A stretch of 59,755 nt of DNA from Empedobacter sp036647415 (GTDB lineage: Bacteria; Bacteroidota; Bacteroidia; Flavobacteriales; Weeksellaceae). Location of the stretch: the NCBI RefSeq assembly GCF_036647415.1, contig NZ_JAVXKG010000021.1, positions 1-59,755 on the forward strand. Reading direction: 5' to 3'. Made by a program: the position numbers and the translations under genes. Shown here piece by piece: positions 16,961 to 24,557 of the stretch; the stretch's first letter is position 1; each line of letters opens with the position of its first letter. The notes beneath the pieces are model-generated. The model saw nothing but the letters and a program-made list of their open reading frames with translations. It had not been told where the DNA came from and searched no databases.

Positions 16961-17002
16961 TTTTTGAATTTAATTTCTAAAAGTAATAAAACAATAATTG
17001 TT

Positions 17003-18859
17003 TTAAGCAATTATTTGATGGAAAAAAGTATACAATTCATCCTCTTTTTTCAAATCAAATTTTTGTTTTAGTCGATATTTAGTCATTCTCACACTTTTTG
17101 GTTCTACATTAAGTATTGTTGCAATCTGCTTTGTGTCCATGCCAAGATAGATGTACGAACAATATTTGAGATCGAGTGGAGTTAATTTTTGTTTTGAATG
17201 TTCAGAAAGATTCTTGAAAAAATTGGGATGTGTTTCTTGAATAATAAATTGCGTTTTCTCAAAATTATTATCCATCAAAGATTCTTCTTTCAAGATTTGT
17301 TTAAGATTAATAGGAGAATCTGTTGATATTTTTTCTTTCAACGATTGTAAAACTTGATTTTTATGGTCTAAATGTAATTGACTTGCCAACATTTCGTCTT
17401 GCAATTTTTGTTGTTGTAAAGTCATTAATTCTTGTTCAGCTTGTAAACGCGCTTGTTCTTCTTCTTTAAATTTCAGCTCTATTGCAGTTTCTTTTTTCTC
17501 GGCATTCAATTGTTTTTCTCGGCCAACTGAATAACGAAGTTTGAAATGATATGATCTAAACATAAAAAATGTACCAACAAAACCAATAATTCCTAAAAAA
17601 ATGTATAAAATTCGTTCTTTTTTGATGTTTTCTGCTTTTTCTGTTAATGATTTTAATTCCAAATCTTTTTCTTTTCCTTGAAATTGCGCTTCCAATTTTT
17701 TCGAAGTTTCCGCTTGTCCTTGGTCGTATAATAAATTAGAATATTCGGTTACTTTTTTCTGAAATTCAAATGCTTGTTGAAAGTTTTGTTTTCTGTCATA
17801 TAAATTCGCCAATTCCGTTGCTATACTTATCAAAGCGTAATAATCTTTTTTATTTTGAGTTAATAAAATATCATTAGCATCTAACAAATATTTTTCTGCA
17901 ACATCTAAATTATTTTCTTCAATAGCCAACTTACTCAATATCCCTAAAGCGCCTGAAGATACATTTTGAGCATTCGGAATATTCTTAGATAATTCTATTA
18001 TTTTGAAACAATTTTGCTTCATTTCTTCTTTGATTTGAGAAGATTGTACAGAAAAATTTGCTTGATAATCTGTCAAATTCAATAAAGCAATCGCGTAATT
18101 ATATTTACTTACTTGATTAGGATATTTTTGACTAATTTCTACTGCTTTTTTACTTGTTGCAATTAAAATTTCTAAATCTTTCGGGCTTTTACTTTCTAAA
18201 TATTTTAACGATTCTGCAACACCCAAATTTGCATAAGCGGTAACCAATAAATTTTTGTCACCAGAAGCTTCGGCGAATTTTAACGATTTTTGAGCATATA
18301 AAATAGAATTTTTTGCATCATTCCAATTCGCATGAATCCCGTATAAAAAATAATTTGCTTTAGATTTTAACGTAAACTCTTCTGGTGTTTTTTCTAATTC
18401 TGGTAGAAAACTCTGAATTGTTTTTAATGCTTTTTCATATTCATTCAAGTTGAAATAATGATAAGCCTGCAAATATTGGACATAGCTATTCACAATCGGA
18501 TCCTTATTTTCTATCGTCAATGCATAAAGTTGGTCTAAAATACTTTGAGCTTCATTATACATTTGCTGATTTTCATAAATAATACCTTTTTGTACAGTAG
18601 CTTTTACCAATTCTAACGTATTATTTTCTTTTTTTGCAAGTGCTATTTGTTTGTCAATATAACTATTAGCGTCTTTGTATTGGTCGGAAGTTCTACTAAT
18701 TTCTGAAAGTTGATTATACAACGAAAATTTAGCTTTAGTGGATAAATTAGTATTATTCAATTCATTTTTTAAACTATCAACATACGTGTTTTGACTCCAA
18801 CAAATTTGTGCAATTGTTAAGTTTATAAAGCATAATATAAGTTTTAGGATGTATTTCAT
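17003..18859 (-). CDS. TPR-repeat regulator with transmembrane helix and LuxR-like HTH
   Basis: 618 residues. Order: signal/anchor (about 1-22), a long array of TPR-like helix pairs to about residue 400, one transmembrane helix (ILYIFLGIIGFVGTFFMF), a coiled coil (EKKETAIELKFKEEEQARLQ...) and a C-terminal helix-turn-helix (LGMDTKQIATILNVEPKSVR). This is the flavobacterial layout in which a periplasmic TPR sensor is tied to a cytoplasmic DNA-binding domain. Ligand and regulon are unknown. It is divergent from the DUF4870 gene, which could be a target (inference). Confidence 0.85.
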   Translation of the reverse strand: MKYILKLILCFINLTIAQICWSQNTYVDSLKNELNNTNLSTKAKFSLYNQLSEISRTSDQYKDANSYIDKQIALAKKENNTLELVKATVQKGIIYENQQMYNEAQSILDQLYALTIENKDPIVNSYVQYLQAYHYFNLNEYEKALKTIQSFLPELEKTPEEFTLKSKANYFLYGIHANWNDAKNSILYAQKSLKFAEASGDKNLLVTAYANLGVAESLKYLESKSPKDLEILIATSKKAVEISQKYPNQVSKYNYAIALLNLTDYQANFSVQSSQIKEEMKQNCFKIIELSKNIPNAQNVSSGALGILSKLAIEENNLDVAEKYLLDANDILLTQNKKDYYALISIATELANLYDRKQNFQQAFEFQKKVTEYSNLLYDQGQAETSKKLEAQFQGKEKDLELKSLTEKAENIKKERILYIFLGIIGFVGTFFMFRSYHFKLRYSVGREKQLNAEKKETAIELKFKEEEQARLQAEQELMTLQQQKLQDEMLASQLHLDHKNQVLQSLKEKISTDSPINLKQILKEESLMDNNFEKTQFIIQETHPNFFKNLSEHSKQKLTPLDLKYCSYIYLGMDTKQIATILNVEPKSVRMTKYRLKQKFDLKKEDELYTFFHQIIA

Positions 18860-19086
18860 CTGGTAAAAATCGGGTGTAAATATTAGATTTTAATTATTTT
18901 AGACAATAAATCATATAAAAATAATCTTATTTAATGAATTGACAATGTGTTTGTTGGTTAATTCTGTAGTTGTTTTGTAGTCATTCTTGTTTTTTGTAGT
19001 AGTTACCATGTAGTTTTGGTTTTTTTTAATTGAGATTTTAATTCTCCAATTTTGTTTAACAATTAAACCAATTAAAAACAAAAAAT

Positions 19087-19407
19087 ATGGACAACAAGAT
19101 ATTATCAATTGTATCGTACATCTCTATCGTCGGATGGATAATCGCTTATTTTGTAGGAAAAGATAAGGCAGATGATTTATTAAAATATCATTTAAAGCAA
19201 GGTTTCGGATTATTTATTTTCTCTTTTATTTGGGGAATACTTATAAGTATTTTGGCAGGTGTAACAGGAATTGGTATGATTAGAATTTTAGGTTTAGTTA
19301 ACTTGATTTTAATGATAATCGGAATTATAAATGCTGCAAATAATGTTAAAAAACCATTACCAATTATTGGAAAAATGTTTGAAAATAATTTTGGATTTAT
19401 TGGTTAA
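19087..19407 (+). CDS. DUF4870 family membrane protein
   Basis: 106 residues. SIVSYISIVGWIIAYF at the N-terminus, HLKQGFGLFIFS and ILMIIGIINAANNVKKPLP are the three conserved blocks of DUF4870, a small three-to-four helix membrane family of unknown role. It is transcribed away from the TPR/HTH regulator; the intergenic region holds four TGTAGT hexamers. A strong terminator lies about 95 bp downstream. Confidence 0.8.
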   Translation: MDNKILSIVSYISIVGWIIAYFVGKDKADDLLKYHLKQGFGLFIFSFIWGILISILAGVTGIGMIRILGLVNLILMIIGIINAANNVKKPLPIIGKMFENNFGFIG

Positions 19408-19502
19408 TCATTTAATTTTTAAAATAGAAACATTTACTAAATATAATTTGATTCTTGTTTTTAATAAATTAATTTCAAAGTTTTCAACAAAAGTATTAAT
19501 GG

Positions 19503-19533
19503 AAAGAGATTGTAAATTACAATCTCTTTTTTT
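19503..19533 (+). terminator. Intrinsic terminator
   Basis: Arms AAAGAGATTGT and ACAATCTCTTT with a short AT loop and a seven-T tail. Confidence 0.85.
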
Positions 19534-19597
19534 GTTATTAATAATTACTATAAATCTATAATTAAACCTATATATAAATTTATTTTTGATTAATTAT

Positions 19598-19629
19598 TTG
19601 GAAATGTGAATATTATTTATATAAATTTG
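19598..19629 (+). promoter_or_regulatory. Consensus promoter of the rtcB leader
   Basis: TTTG at 19597-19600, a 21-nt spacer and TAAATTTG at 19622-19629 match the Bacteroidota -33/-7 consensus. The tRNA promoter at 38443 has the same spacing. Transcription should start near 19636, about 400 nt before rtcB. Confidence 0.7.
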
Positions 19630-19675
19630 CACTGACAAAAATCATAAAGTTTAACCTTTAATAACGAAGAATAAA

Positions 19676-19756
19676 ATGTTCAATTCAAGTACATATCAAA
19701 ATTCAACTGTTGCAAACGCTTTTGCAATGGATATTCTTCGCGCATTTCTTTCGTAA
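19676..19756 (+). CDS. Possible leader peptide upstream of rtcB
   Basis: A 26-codon ORF starting with ATG and ending with TAA about 22 nt before an intrinsic terminator. It encodes a peptide beginning MFNSSTYQNS and ending DILRAFLS, with no run of a single amino acid as in classical attenuators. Its position between a consensus promoter and a terminator fits a translated leader. An opposing 73-codon ORF covers the same bases, so only one may be real. Confidence 0.35.
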   Translation: MFNSSTYQNSTVANAFAMDILRAFLS

Positions 19757-19901
19757 ATAAATTACTTTTTATATCAGAAGCCCGAAGTTTAGATTTCGGG
19801 CTTTTTTGTTTTCTATTCTTATTATTTTTAGAATAATTTTCATAAAAATCTTTCGAAATCACTTTCAGTTCATCCAGAACTGATTTGTTTAGTTCAATCA
19901 A
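19680..19901 (-). CDS. Possible small protein antisense to the rtcB leader
   Basis: An open frame of 73 codons, rich in Lys, Glu and Asp, with codon choice like neighbouring genes (IELNKSVLDELKVISKDFYE; MREEYPLQKRLQQLNFD). It begins with TTG, has no ATG before residue 54 and contains the terminator palindrome of the other strand. It may be a real small gene, a decayed gene remnant, or chance. It is listed because its composition is unusually protein-like for an antisense frame. Confidence 0.3.
   Translation of the reverse strand: MIELNKSVLDELKVISKDFYENYSKNNKNRKQKSPKSKLRASDIKSNLFTKEMREEYPLQKRLQQLNFDMYLN
19778..19807 (+). terminator. Intrinsic terminator inside the rtcB leader
   Basis: A perfect 9-bp GC-rich stem (AAGCCCGAA and TTCGGGCTT) with an 8-nt loop, then six Ts. 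It lies between the promoter and rtcB, so most transcripts would end at about 170 nt unless it is read through. Confidence 0.75.
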
Positions 19902-19924
19902 TTTATAAAATTACAACCTCTATT

Positions 19925-20012
19925 AAAACCACCTTTTACAAAAGGAAAGGTTTTAATGAAATTATTTCAGCAACAAATATTGCTGAAAGACTGATATAGA
20001 AACAATATCAGT
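19925..20012 (+). promoter_or_regulatory. Three consecutive hairpins before rtcB
   Basis: Hairpin 1 pairs AAAACC/CCTTT with AAAGG/GGTTTT. Hairpin 2 is TTTCAGCA, an 8-nt loop, TGCTGAAA. Hairpin 3 is ACTGATAT, a 7-nt loop, ATATCAGT. They are separated by 10 and 1 nt and finish 20 nt before the start codon. Such back-to-back perfect stems are not seen before other genes here and suggest an RNA-level control element or processing site. Confidence 0.55.
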
Positions 20013-20031
20013 TATCTAAAAGAAATAAATA

Positions 20032-21423
20032 ATGGGAAATAAATTATCTGGGAAAGACTTTATAAAATTAGGTTTTCCACAAAATAATTCGATTAATATT
20101 GTTTTAGGACAAATACAACGTTATCGAAAAAAAGAAAAAAAACAAACAATTCTAAATGAGGCAAAAGAAGTTTTACTTCAGCCAGAAAAATATATTGGAG
20201 ACGGAATTTGGGGTAAAGTTGCCGAAGGTTTGATAAAACCTGTTGAAGTTCGTTTGCAAGAGTTGAAAAATACACGTTCACCGTTTTCTATTTTTGGAGA
20301 AAATGAGATTGATGAACAGGCTAAATTTCAATTGTACGATTCCTTAAAGTTACCAATCGCGGTAAAAGGAGCTTTAATGCCTGATGCGCATTCTGGTTAT
20401 GGTTTGCCTATTGGTGGTGTTTTAGCAACCGATAATGCGGTAATTCCGTACGGTGTTGGTGTTGATATTGGGTGTAGAATGAGCTTGTCTGTGTTTGATT
20501 TACCTGCCAATTTTTTGAAAGGAAAATCACATCAATTACTTTCAATTCTAAAAGAGCAAACCAAATTTGGAATGAATGAAACGCATAAAGTAAAAGCAGA
20601 TCATCAGATTTTTGAAGATGATTTGTTTAATGAAATTCCAATCCTAAAAAGTTTGAAAACTAAAGCTTATCAACAATTAGGAACTTCGGGTGGAGGAAAT
20701 CATTTTGTAGAGTTTGGAATAGTGAAATTAAATGAAGTAAAACCTGAATGGAACCTTATTCCAGGTGAATACATCGCTGTTTTATCGCATAGTGGCTCGC
20801 GTGGTTTGGGTGCAAATATTGCTAAACATTATACATATTTGGCATCAAAACAATGTCCTTTACCTAAACAAGTACAACATTTGGCTTGGTTGGATTTGAA
20901 TACACATGATGGACAAGAATATTGGGCTGCAATGAATTTGGCGGGTGAATATGCAAAAGCTTGCCATGATGATATTCATCGAAGAATTGCAAAAGCTTTG
21001 GGAAAAAGAATTGTTTTTAATATCGAAAATCACCACAATTTTGCTTGGAAAGAAATGGTTGATGGTATAGAGCGAATTGTACATAGAAAAGGCGCAACTC
21101 CTGCGGGAAAAGGTGTTCTAGGAATTATTCCGGGATCTATGACTGCCGACGGTTATATTGTAGAAGGTTTAGGAAATGAATTGAGTATTAATTCTGCTTC
21201 GCACGGTGCTGGTAGAAAGTTTTCTAGAGCAAAATGTAAATCTACAATAACCAAAAGTATGCTGAATTCTCAAATAAAAGATGCAGGAATTGAGTTGATT
21301 GGAGGAAGTGTAGATGAGGCGCCGTTTGCGTATAAAAATATAAAAACGGTAATGAATTTACAAACAGAATTGGTGAAGGTTTTAGGAACTTTTACACCAA
21401 AAATTGTACGAATGGATAAATAA
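20032..21423 (+). CDS. rtcB: RtcB-family RNA ligase, probable RNA repair enzyme
   Basis: A 463-residue GTP- and Mn2+-dependent ligase that joins 2',3'-cyclic phosphate or 3'-phosphate to 5'-OH RNA ends. Metal and nucleotide motifs are complete: PDAHSGYGLPIGG, GVGVDIGCRM (Mn-binding Cys), GTSGGGNHFVE, LSHSGSRGLG, IENHHNFAWKE, HRKGATPA, IPGSMTADGYIVEG and SASHGAGRK, whose His (about residue 391) is guanylylated. It is followed after 7 nt by prfH. Such pairs (RtcB2-PrfH) are reported to re-ligate 16S rRNA cut in the decoding centre, for example by colicin E3-like nucleases. The long leader suggests conditional expression. Confidence 0.93.
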   Translation: MGNKLSGKDFIKLGFPQNNSINIVLGQIQRYRKKEKKQTILNEAKEVLLQPEKYIGDGIWGKVAEGLIKPVEVRLQELKNTRSPFSIFGENEIDEQAKFQLYDSLKLPIAVKGALMPDAHSGYGLPIGGVLATDNAVIPYGVGVDIGCRMSLSVFDLPANFLKGKSHQLLSILKEQTKFGMNETHKVKADHQIFEDDLFNEIPILKSLKTKAYQQLGTSGGGNHFVEFGIVKLNEVKPEWNLIPGEYIAVLSHSGSRGLGANIAKHYTYLASKQCPLPKQVQHLAWLDLNTHDGQEYWAAMNLAGEYAKACHDDIHRRIAKALGKRIVFNIENHHNFAWKEMVDGIERIVHRKGATPAGKGVLGIIPGSMTADGYIVEGLGNELSINSASHGAGRKFSRAKCKSTITKSMLNSQIKDAGIELIGGSVDEAPFAYKNIKTVMNLQTELVKVLGTFTPKIVRMDK

Positions 21424-21430
21424 GAAGAAG

Positions 21431-22054
21431 ATGAAAAAAATAATACAAATCACTTCAGGTCGAGGTCCAGCAGAATGTAATTTTGTGGTAACAAATGTTT
21501 TTAAACGTTTTCAGAAATATTGTGAAGACAATCAGATAAAAATTGATGTTATAGAAAGAGAATTAGATAAAGATTTTAATCAGCTTGCTTCGATAATTCT
21601 TGAGGTAGAAAGTAATGATTTAAACTTTTTTCTGGAAACTTGGTTAGGGACAATTTTATGGATTGGGAAAAGTCCGTATCGTAAATTTCATCAACGTAAA
21701 AATTGGTTTATTGGTTGTTTTGAATTGGAAATACCAATTGCAACAAAAATAAATCCGAAAGAAATTTCTTATCAAACAATGAGAAGTTCAGGAAATGGAG
21801 GTCAAAATGTAAATAAGGTTAATTCTGCAGTTCGTGCAACACATATTCCGACTGGTTTAACAGTTGTTTCGATGGATTCTCGTTCGCAATTGCAAAATAA
21901 AAAGCTGGCAACAGCCCGATTATTTTTGAAATTACAAGAAAATGAAAATCAAAAAATTAAAAATCTTGTGCAAGAAAAATGGAATAATCAAAGTACAATT
22001 GCAAGAGGAAATCCAGTAAAAACCTTTAAAGGAGAAAAATTTGAAGAAGTGTAA
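21431..22054 (+). CDS. prfH: Peptide chain release factor homologue PrfH
   Basis: A 207-residue class-I release factor relative without the usual codon-recognition domain. It carries the peptidyl-tRNA hydrolysis motif GGQ at about residues 123-125 in MRSSGNGGQNVNKVNSAVRA, with the conserved RATHIPTGLTV strand after it. The N-terminal KKIIQITSGRGPAECNFVV, then WLGTILWIGKSPYR and KNWFIG, distinguishes PrfH from ArfB and RF1/RF2. In characterised systems PrfH recognises ribosomes with damaged 16S rRNA and releases the peptide before RtcB repair. Start chosen at MKKIIQ, 7 nt after rtcB; an upstream in-frame ATG overlaps rtcB. Confidence 0.92.
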   Translation: MKKIIQITSGRGPAECNFVVTNVFKRFQKYCEDNQIKIDVIERELDKDFNQLASIILEVESNDLNFFLETWLGTILWIGKSPYRKFHQRKNWFIGCFELEIPIATKINPKEISYQTMRSSGNGGQNVNKVNSAVRATHIPTGLTVVSMDSRSQLQNKKLATARLFLKLQENENQKIKNLVQEKWNNQSTIARGNPVKTFKGEKFEEV

Positions 22055-22058
22055 TAAG

Positions 22059-22086
22059 AAAGGTTGCCAATTTTGGCAACCTTTTT
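22059..22086. terminator. Bidirectional terminator after prfH
   Basis: Arms AAAGGTTGCCAA and TTGGCAACCTTT with a 2-4 nt loop, flanked by A- and T-rich tails, between convergent genes. Confidence 0.85.
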
Positions 22087-24486
22087 CTATTCTTGTTTGT
22101 TGTAAATTTCTTTTACAATTTCACTTAATTCTGAAACAGAAGTTATTTTTTTCTGTGTTTTAATTTTTTTATCAATATATAATTCTACCAAATATTCATT
22201 TCCATTTTCGGTTATTTTCGCTCCAATTTCAGGTTTTCCGTTTTCATCATATCGTAAGCTCGAGATTAGTTTATAATTATCAGAAAAATTAAATGAGAGG
22301 TTTTCTAAATCTTTTAGATCTTCTAAGTTTTCAGATTTGAAAACTTTAATAAATTGATCAAAAATAGCTTGAATATTAGAATTTGGTTGAATAGAAATTG
22401 CATTGTAAATTAAACCAAAAAGTGGATTTATTTCATGATCTAATTTGTCATACAAAACTTCAAATTCATTCATGTTTTTTATTTCTTTTTTGAGTTTATT
22501 ATTCTCTAAAAAATAAAATGTAATTGAATTTGGAGTTGCTTCTCTTGTCTCTTTTTGTTGATTATTTGTAATTAATTTTCCATTATTATCATATATAGAA
22601 ACCAATAAATGTGTTGTGTTTTTCTCTATTTTTATAGATGTATTTTTTTCTAAATCTTTTATTGTAAGCTCATTATTGGTTAACACAAAAGAAATTCGAT
22701 TAAAGTAGTGCATCGCAAAAATATTAATATCAAATGTATTTGGTTTACCATCTTTATAGCCTGTAACAATCAACGTATTTCTTCCGTTTTCAGAATATTC
22801 AATTCCATCTATTATTTTACCATTTTTGAAAGTTGTTTTTATGTCATATTCGTGGAAATTATAATTATCTAATTGCTTCATAAAATCAAATGAATATTGG
22901 TATTTTAATTCACCTTTTTCGTAATAATCTACTAACGGGATTTCATTTAGAATAATTTCATTGATAAAATAGCCTTCAAATGGTTTTTCATTTTTGAATA
23001 TTCCTGTATAAACAGACTGAGGTTTTTCTTTTATTAAAAAGTTGCGGTAAGTTTTCGTTTTTATTTGATTATTTTCATAAGTTTCTAAAACGATAGTTCG
23101 ATTAGAATTTTCATCAAATTCTTCTTTTTGAATTAAATATCCGTTTTTATATATCTCTTTTATATTGTCCTCAATAATAGTTCCAGCAAAAGGTTTTCCG
23201 TTTTTGTATTCACTTTGATAGGTTAAACTATCATTTTTATATATTTTTCGATAACCGTCCAATAATCCATTTTTCATTTCAAACTCTTCCTCAGGATTAT
23301 CGTTCCAACGACTTACAAATATTTTCTGAACACCTTCTTGTTTCTGATTTTTATATTGTAATAGTTGAACTTTATCGTTTACATTCAAGAAAAATAATCC
23401 ATTGTCTGGTGTTCCATCTTTATATATTCCTTTCGCAATAATTTGATTATTTTCTGAATTTTTAGTGATTACTTCATCTATTATTTTACCATTTTTCATT
23501 TGATAAATAGTAACATTATCGCCAATTGTATCGCTGAAAAATCCATCAAATGGTTTATCATCTTTATATTTCGAAACATTTTCTTTTCCATCTACAAACA
23601 AACTTACTTCTGTTTTATCTCCATTTATTCGTTTTGTTATTTTTGCTGGTTTTTCATCTAAATAATACTCTGTTTCTGTAGAAGAATAAGAATTATTTGT
23701 AGAAATAGTTTCCTTTTTAGATTTTATTGCAACAGCAAATTCATTTCTGGTATAATATTCTATATTTGTTTTAGCTCTTTCTGTATTCTCCGTAATTAAC
23801 TTTCCTGCTTTATCCCAAAAAATAGTTTTTAGTGTAGTGTAATTACTAATTGTTTCTTCTTTTGCTTTTTTTCCGTTATCCCAATATGTTATCTGAGTAT
23901 AAACTTTATCTTTTTCTTTCGAAATTCCGCTATAATCAGATGTCTGAACTCCCATAACTAAAGGAATATCACGATCTTCCTCTTCATTTTTTTTAAATGG
24001 ATTATCATAATTTAATTTTGGCTTTTCGGGAGAAAAGTAACCAATGTATTCGTGATTTTTAATTTCTCCTTTTATTAATTCTTTATCATTAAAATAGACA
24101 ACGATATTACTTTTTTCCCCGTTTTTATTATACGTTATTTTCTTCCAAACAGAACCGTTCGGGTTATAATATGTTAATTCTTTTACCGAACTTTTATTCA
24201 GATTTTGACGAAAACCATTATCAAATCCATTATTATCATACCAATACACATCACCAACATATTTATGCTCATCATTTGAATAAATATATCCCTGAAATTG
24301 AAGTGTACCGTCTTTGTAATAATCTTTCAAGAGAACTAAATCCCCAACTTTTTTTAACGGTAAAGGTCGATGAAAACTTGAATTTTGTTTTGTTGTTTCT
24401 TTCCAATCTTTGTCAAAATAGATGGTATCTTGAGAAAATGATGTTGCTGAAAAGAGTAGCAGAAAATGAATAATGAAAATTCTCAT
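22087..24486 (-). CDS. Large secreted protein with MORN-variant (YwqK-like) repeats
   Basis: 799 residues starting with a signal peptide (MRIFIIHFLLLFSATSFS, then Q). From about residue 45 to 590 it carries degenerate 20-25 residue repeats of the form Y-x-x-GxL or YKDGTxxxGxF (KDYYKDGTLQFQGYIY, YWDNGKKAKEETI, YKDGTPDNGLFF, YENNQIKTKTY), typical of MORN_2/YwqK-type repeats. The C-terminal 200 residues lack them and look globular. Proteins of this kind are often annotated as antitoxin YwqK by homology, but that name does not imply a toxin-antitoxin role here. Function unknown. Confidence 0.75.
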   Translation of the reverse strand: MRIFIIHFLLLFSATSFSQDTIYFDKDWKETTKQNSSFHRPLPLKKVGDLVLLKDYYKDGTLQFQGYIYSNDEHKYVGDVYWYDNNGFDNGFRQNLNKSSVKELTYYNPNGSVWKKITYNKNGEKSNIVVYFNDKELIKGEIKNHEYIGYFSPEKPKLNYDNPFKKNEEEDRDIPLVMGVQTSDYSGISKEKDKVYTQITYWDNGKKAKEETISNYTTLKTIFWDKAGKLITENTERAKTNIEYYTRNEFAVAIKSKKETISTNNSYSSTETEYYLDEKPAKITKRINGDKTEVSLFVDGKENVSKYKDDKPFDGFFSDTIGDNVTIYQMKNGKIIDEVITKNSENNQIIAKGIYKDGTPDNGLFFLNVNDKVQLLQYKNQKQEGVQKIFVSRWNDNPEEEFEMKNGLLDGYRKIYKNDSLTYQSEYKNGKPFAGTIIEDNIKEIYKNGYLIQKEEFDENSNRTIVLETYENNQIKTKTYRNFLIKEKPQSVYTGIFKNEKPFEGYFINEIILNEIPLVDYYEKGELKYQYSFDFMKQLDNYNFHEYDIKTTFKNGKIIDGIEYSENGRNTLIVTGYKDGKPNTFDINIFAMHYFNRISFVLTNNELTIKDLEKNTSIKIEKNTTHLLVSIYDNNGKLITNNQQKETREATPNSITFYFLENNKLKKEIKNMNEFEVLYDKLDHEINPLFGLIYNAISIQPNSNIQAIFDQFIKVFKSENLEDLKDLENLSFNFSDNYKLISSLRYDENGKPEIGAKITENGNEYLVELYIDKKIKTQKKITSVSELSEIVKEIYNKQE

Positions 24487-24518
24487 AGTAGTATGGAGTT
24501 AGTTTTCTAAATATAACA

Positions 24519-24547
24519 AAAAAACCACTTCTATGTGAAGTGGTTTT
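24519..24547 (-). terminator. Terminator after the DUF5009 gene
   Basis: Arms AAAACCACTTC and GAAGTGGTTTT around a 5-nt loop, with T tail on the minus strand. Confidence 0.8.
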
Positions 24548-24557
24548 GAAATTATAA

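Noticed and set aside
18911..19008. Small minus-strand ORF of about 32 codons (starts MVTTTKNKND) opposite the TGTAGT tract
   Set aside because: Composition reflects the GT-rich tract read in reverse (many Thr and Asn codons); no promoter or homology support. Could be real but is not supported.
22087..24486. Antitoxin role for the YwqK-like repeat protein
   Set aside because: No toxin gene is adjacent and the protein has a signal peptide; the repeats are a MORN-like structural motif only.
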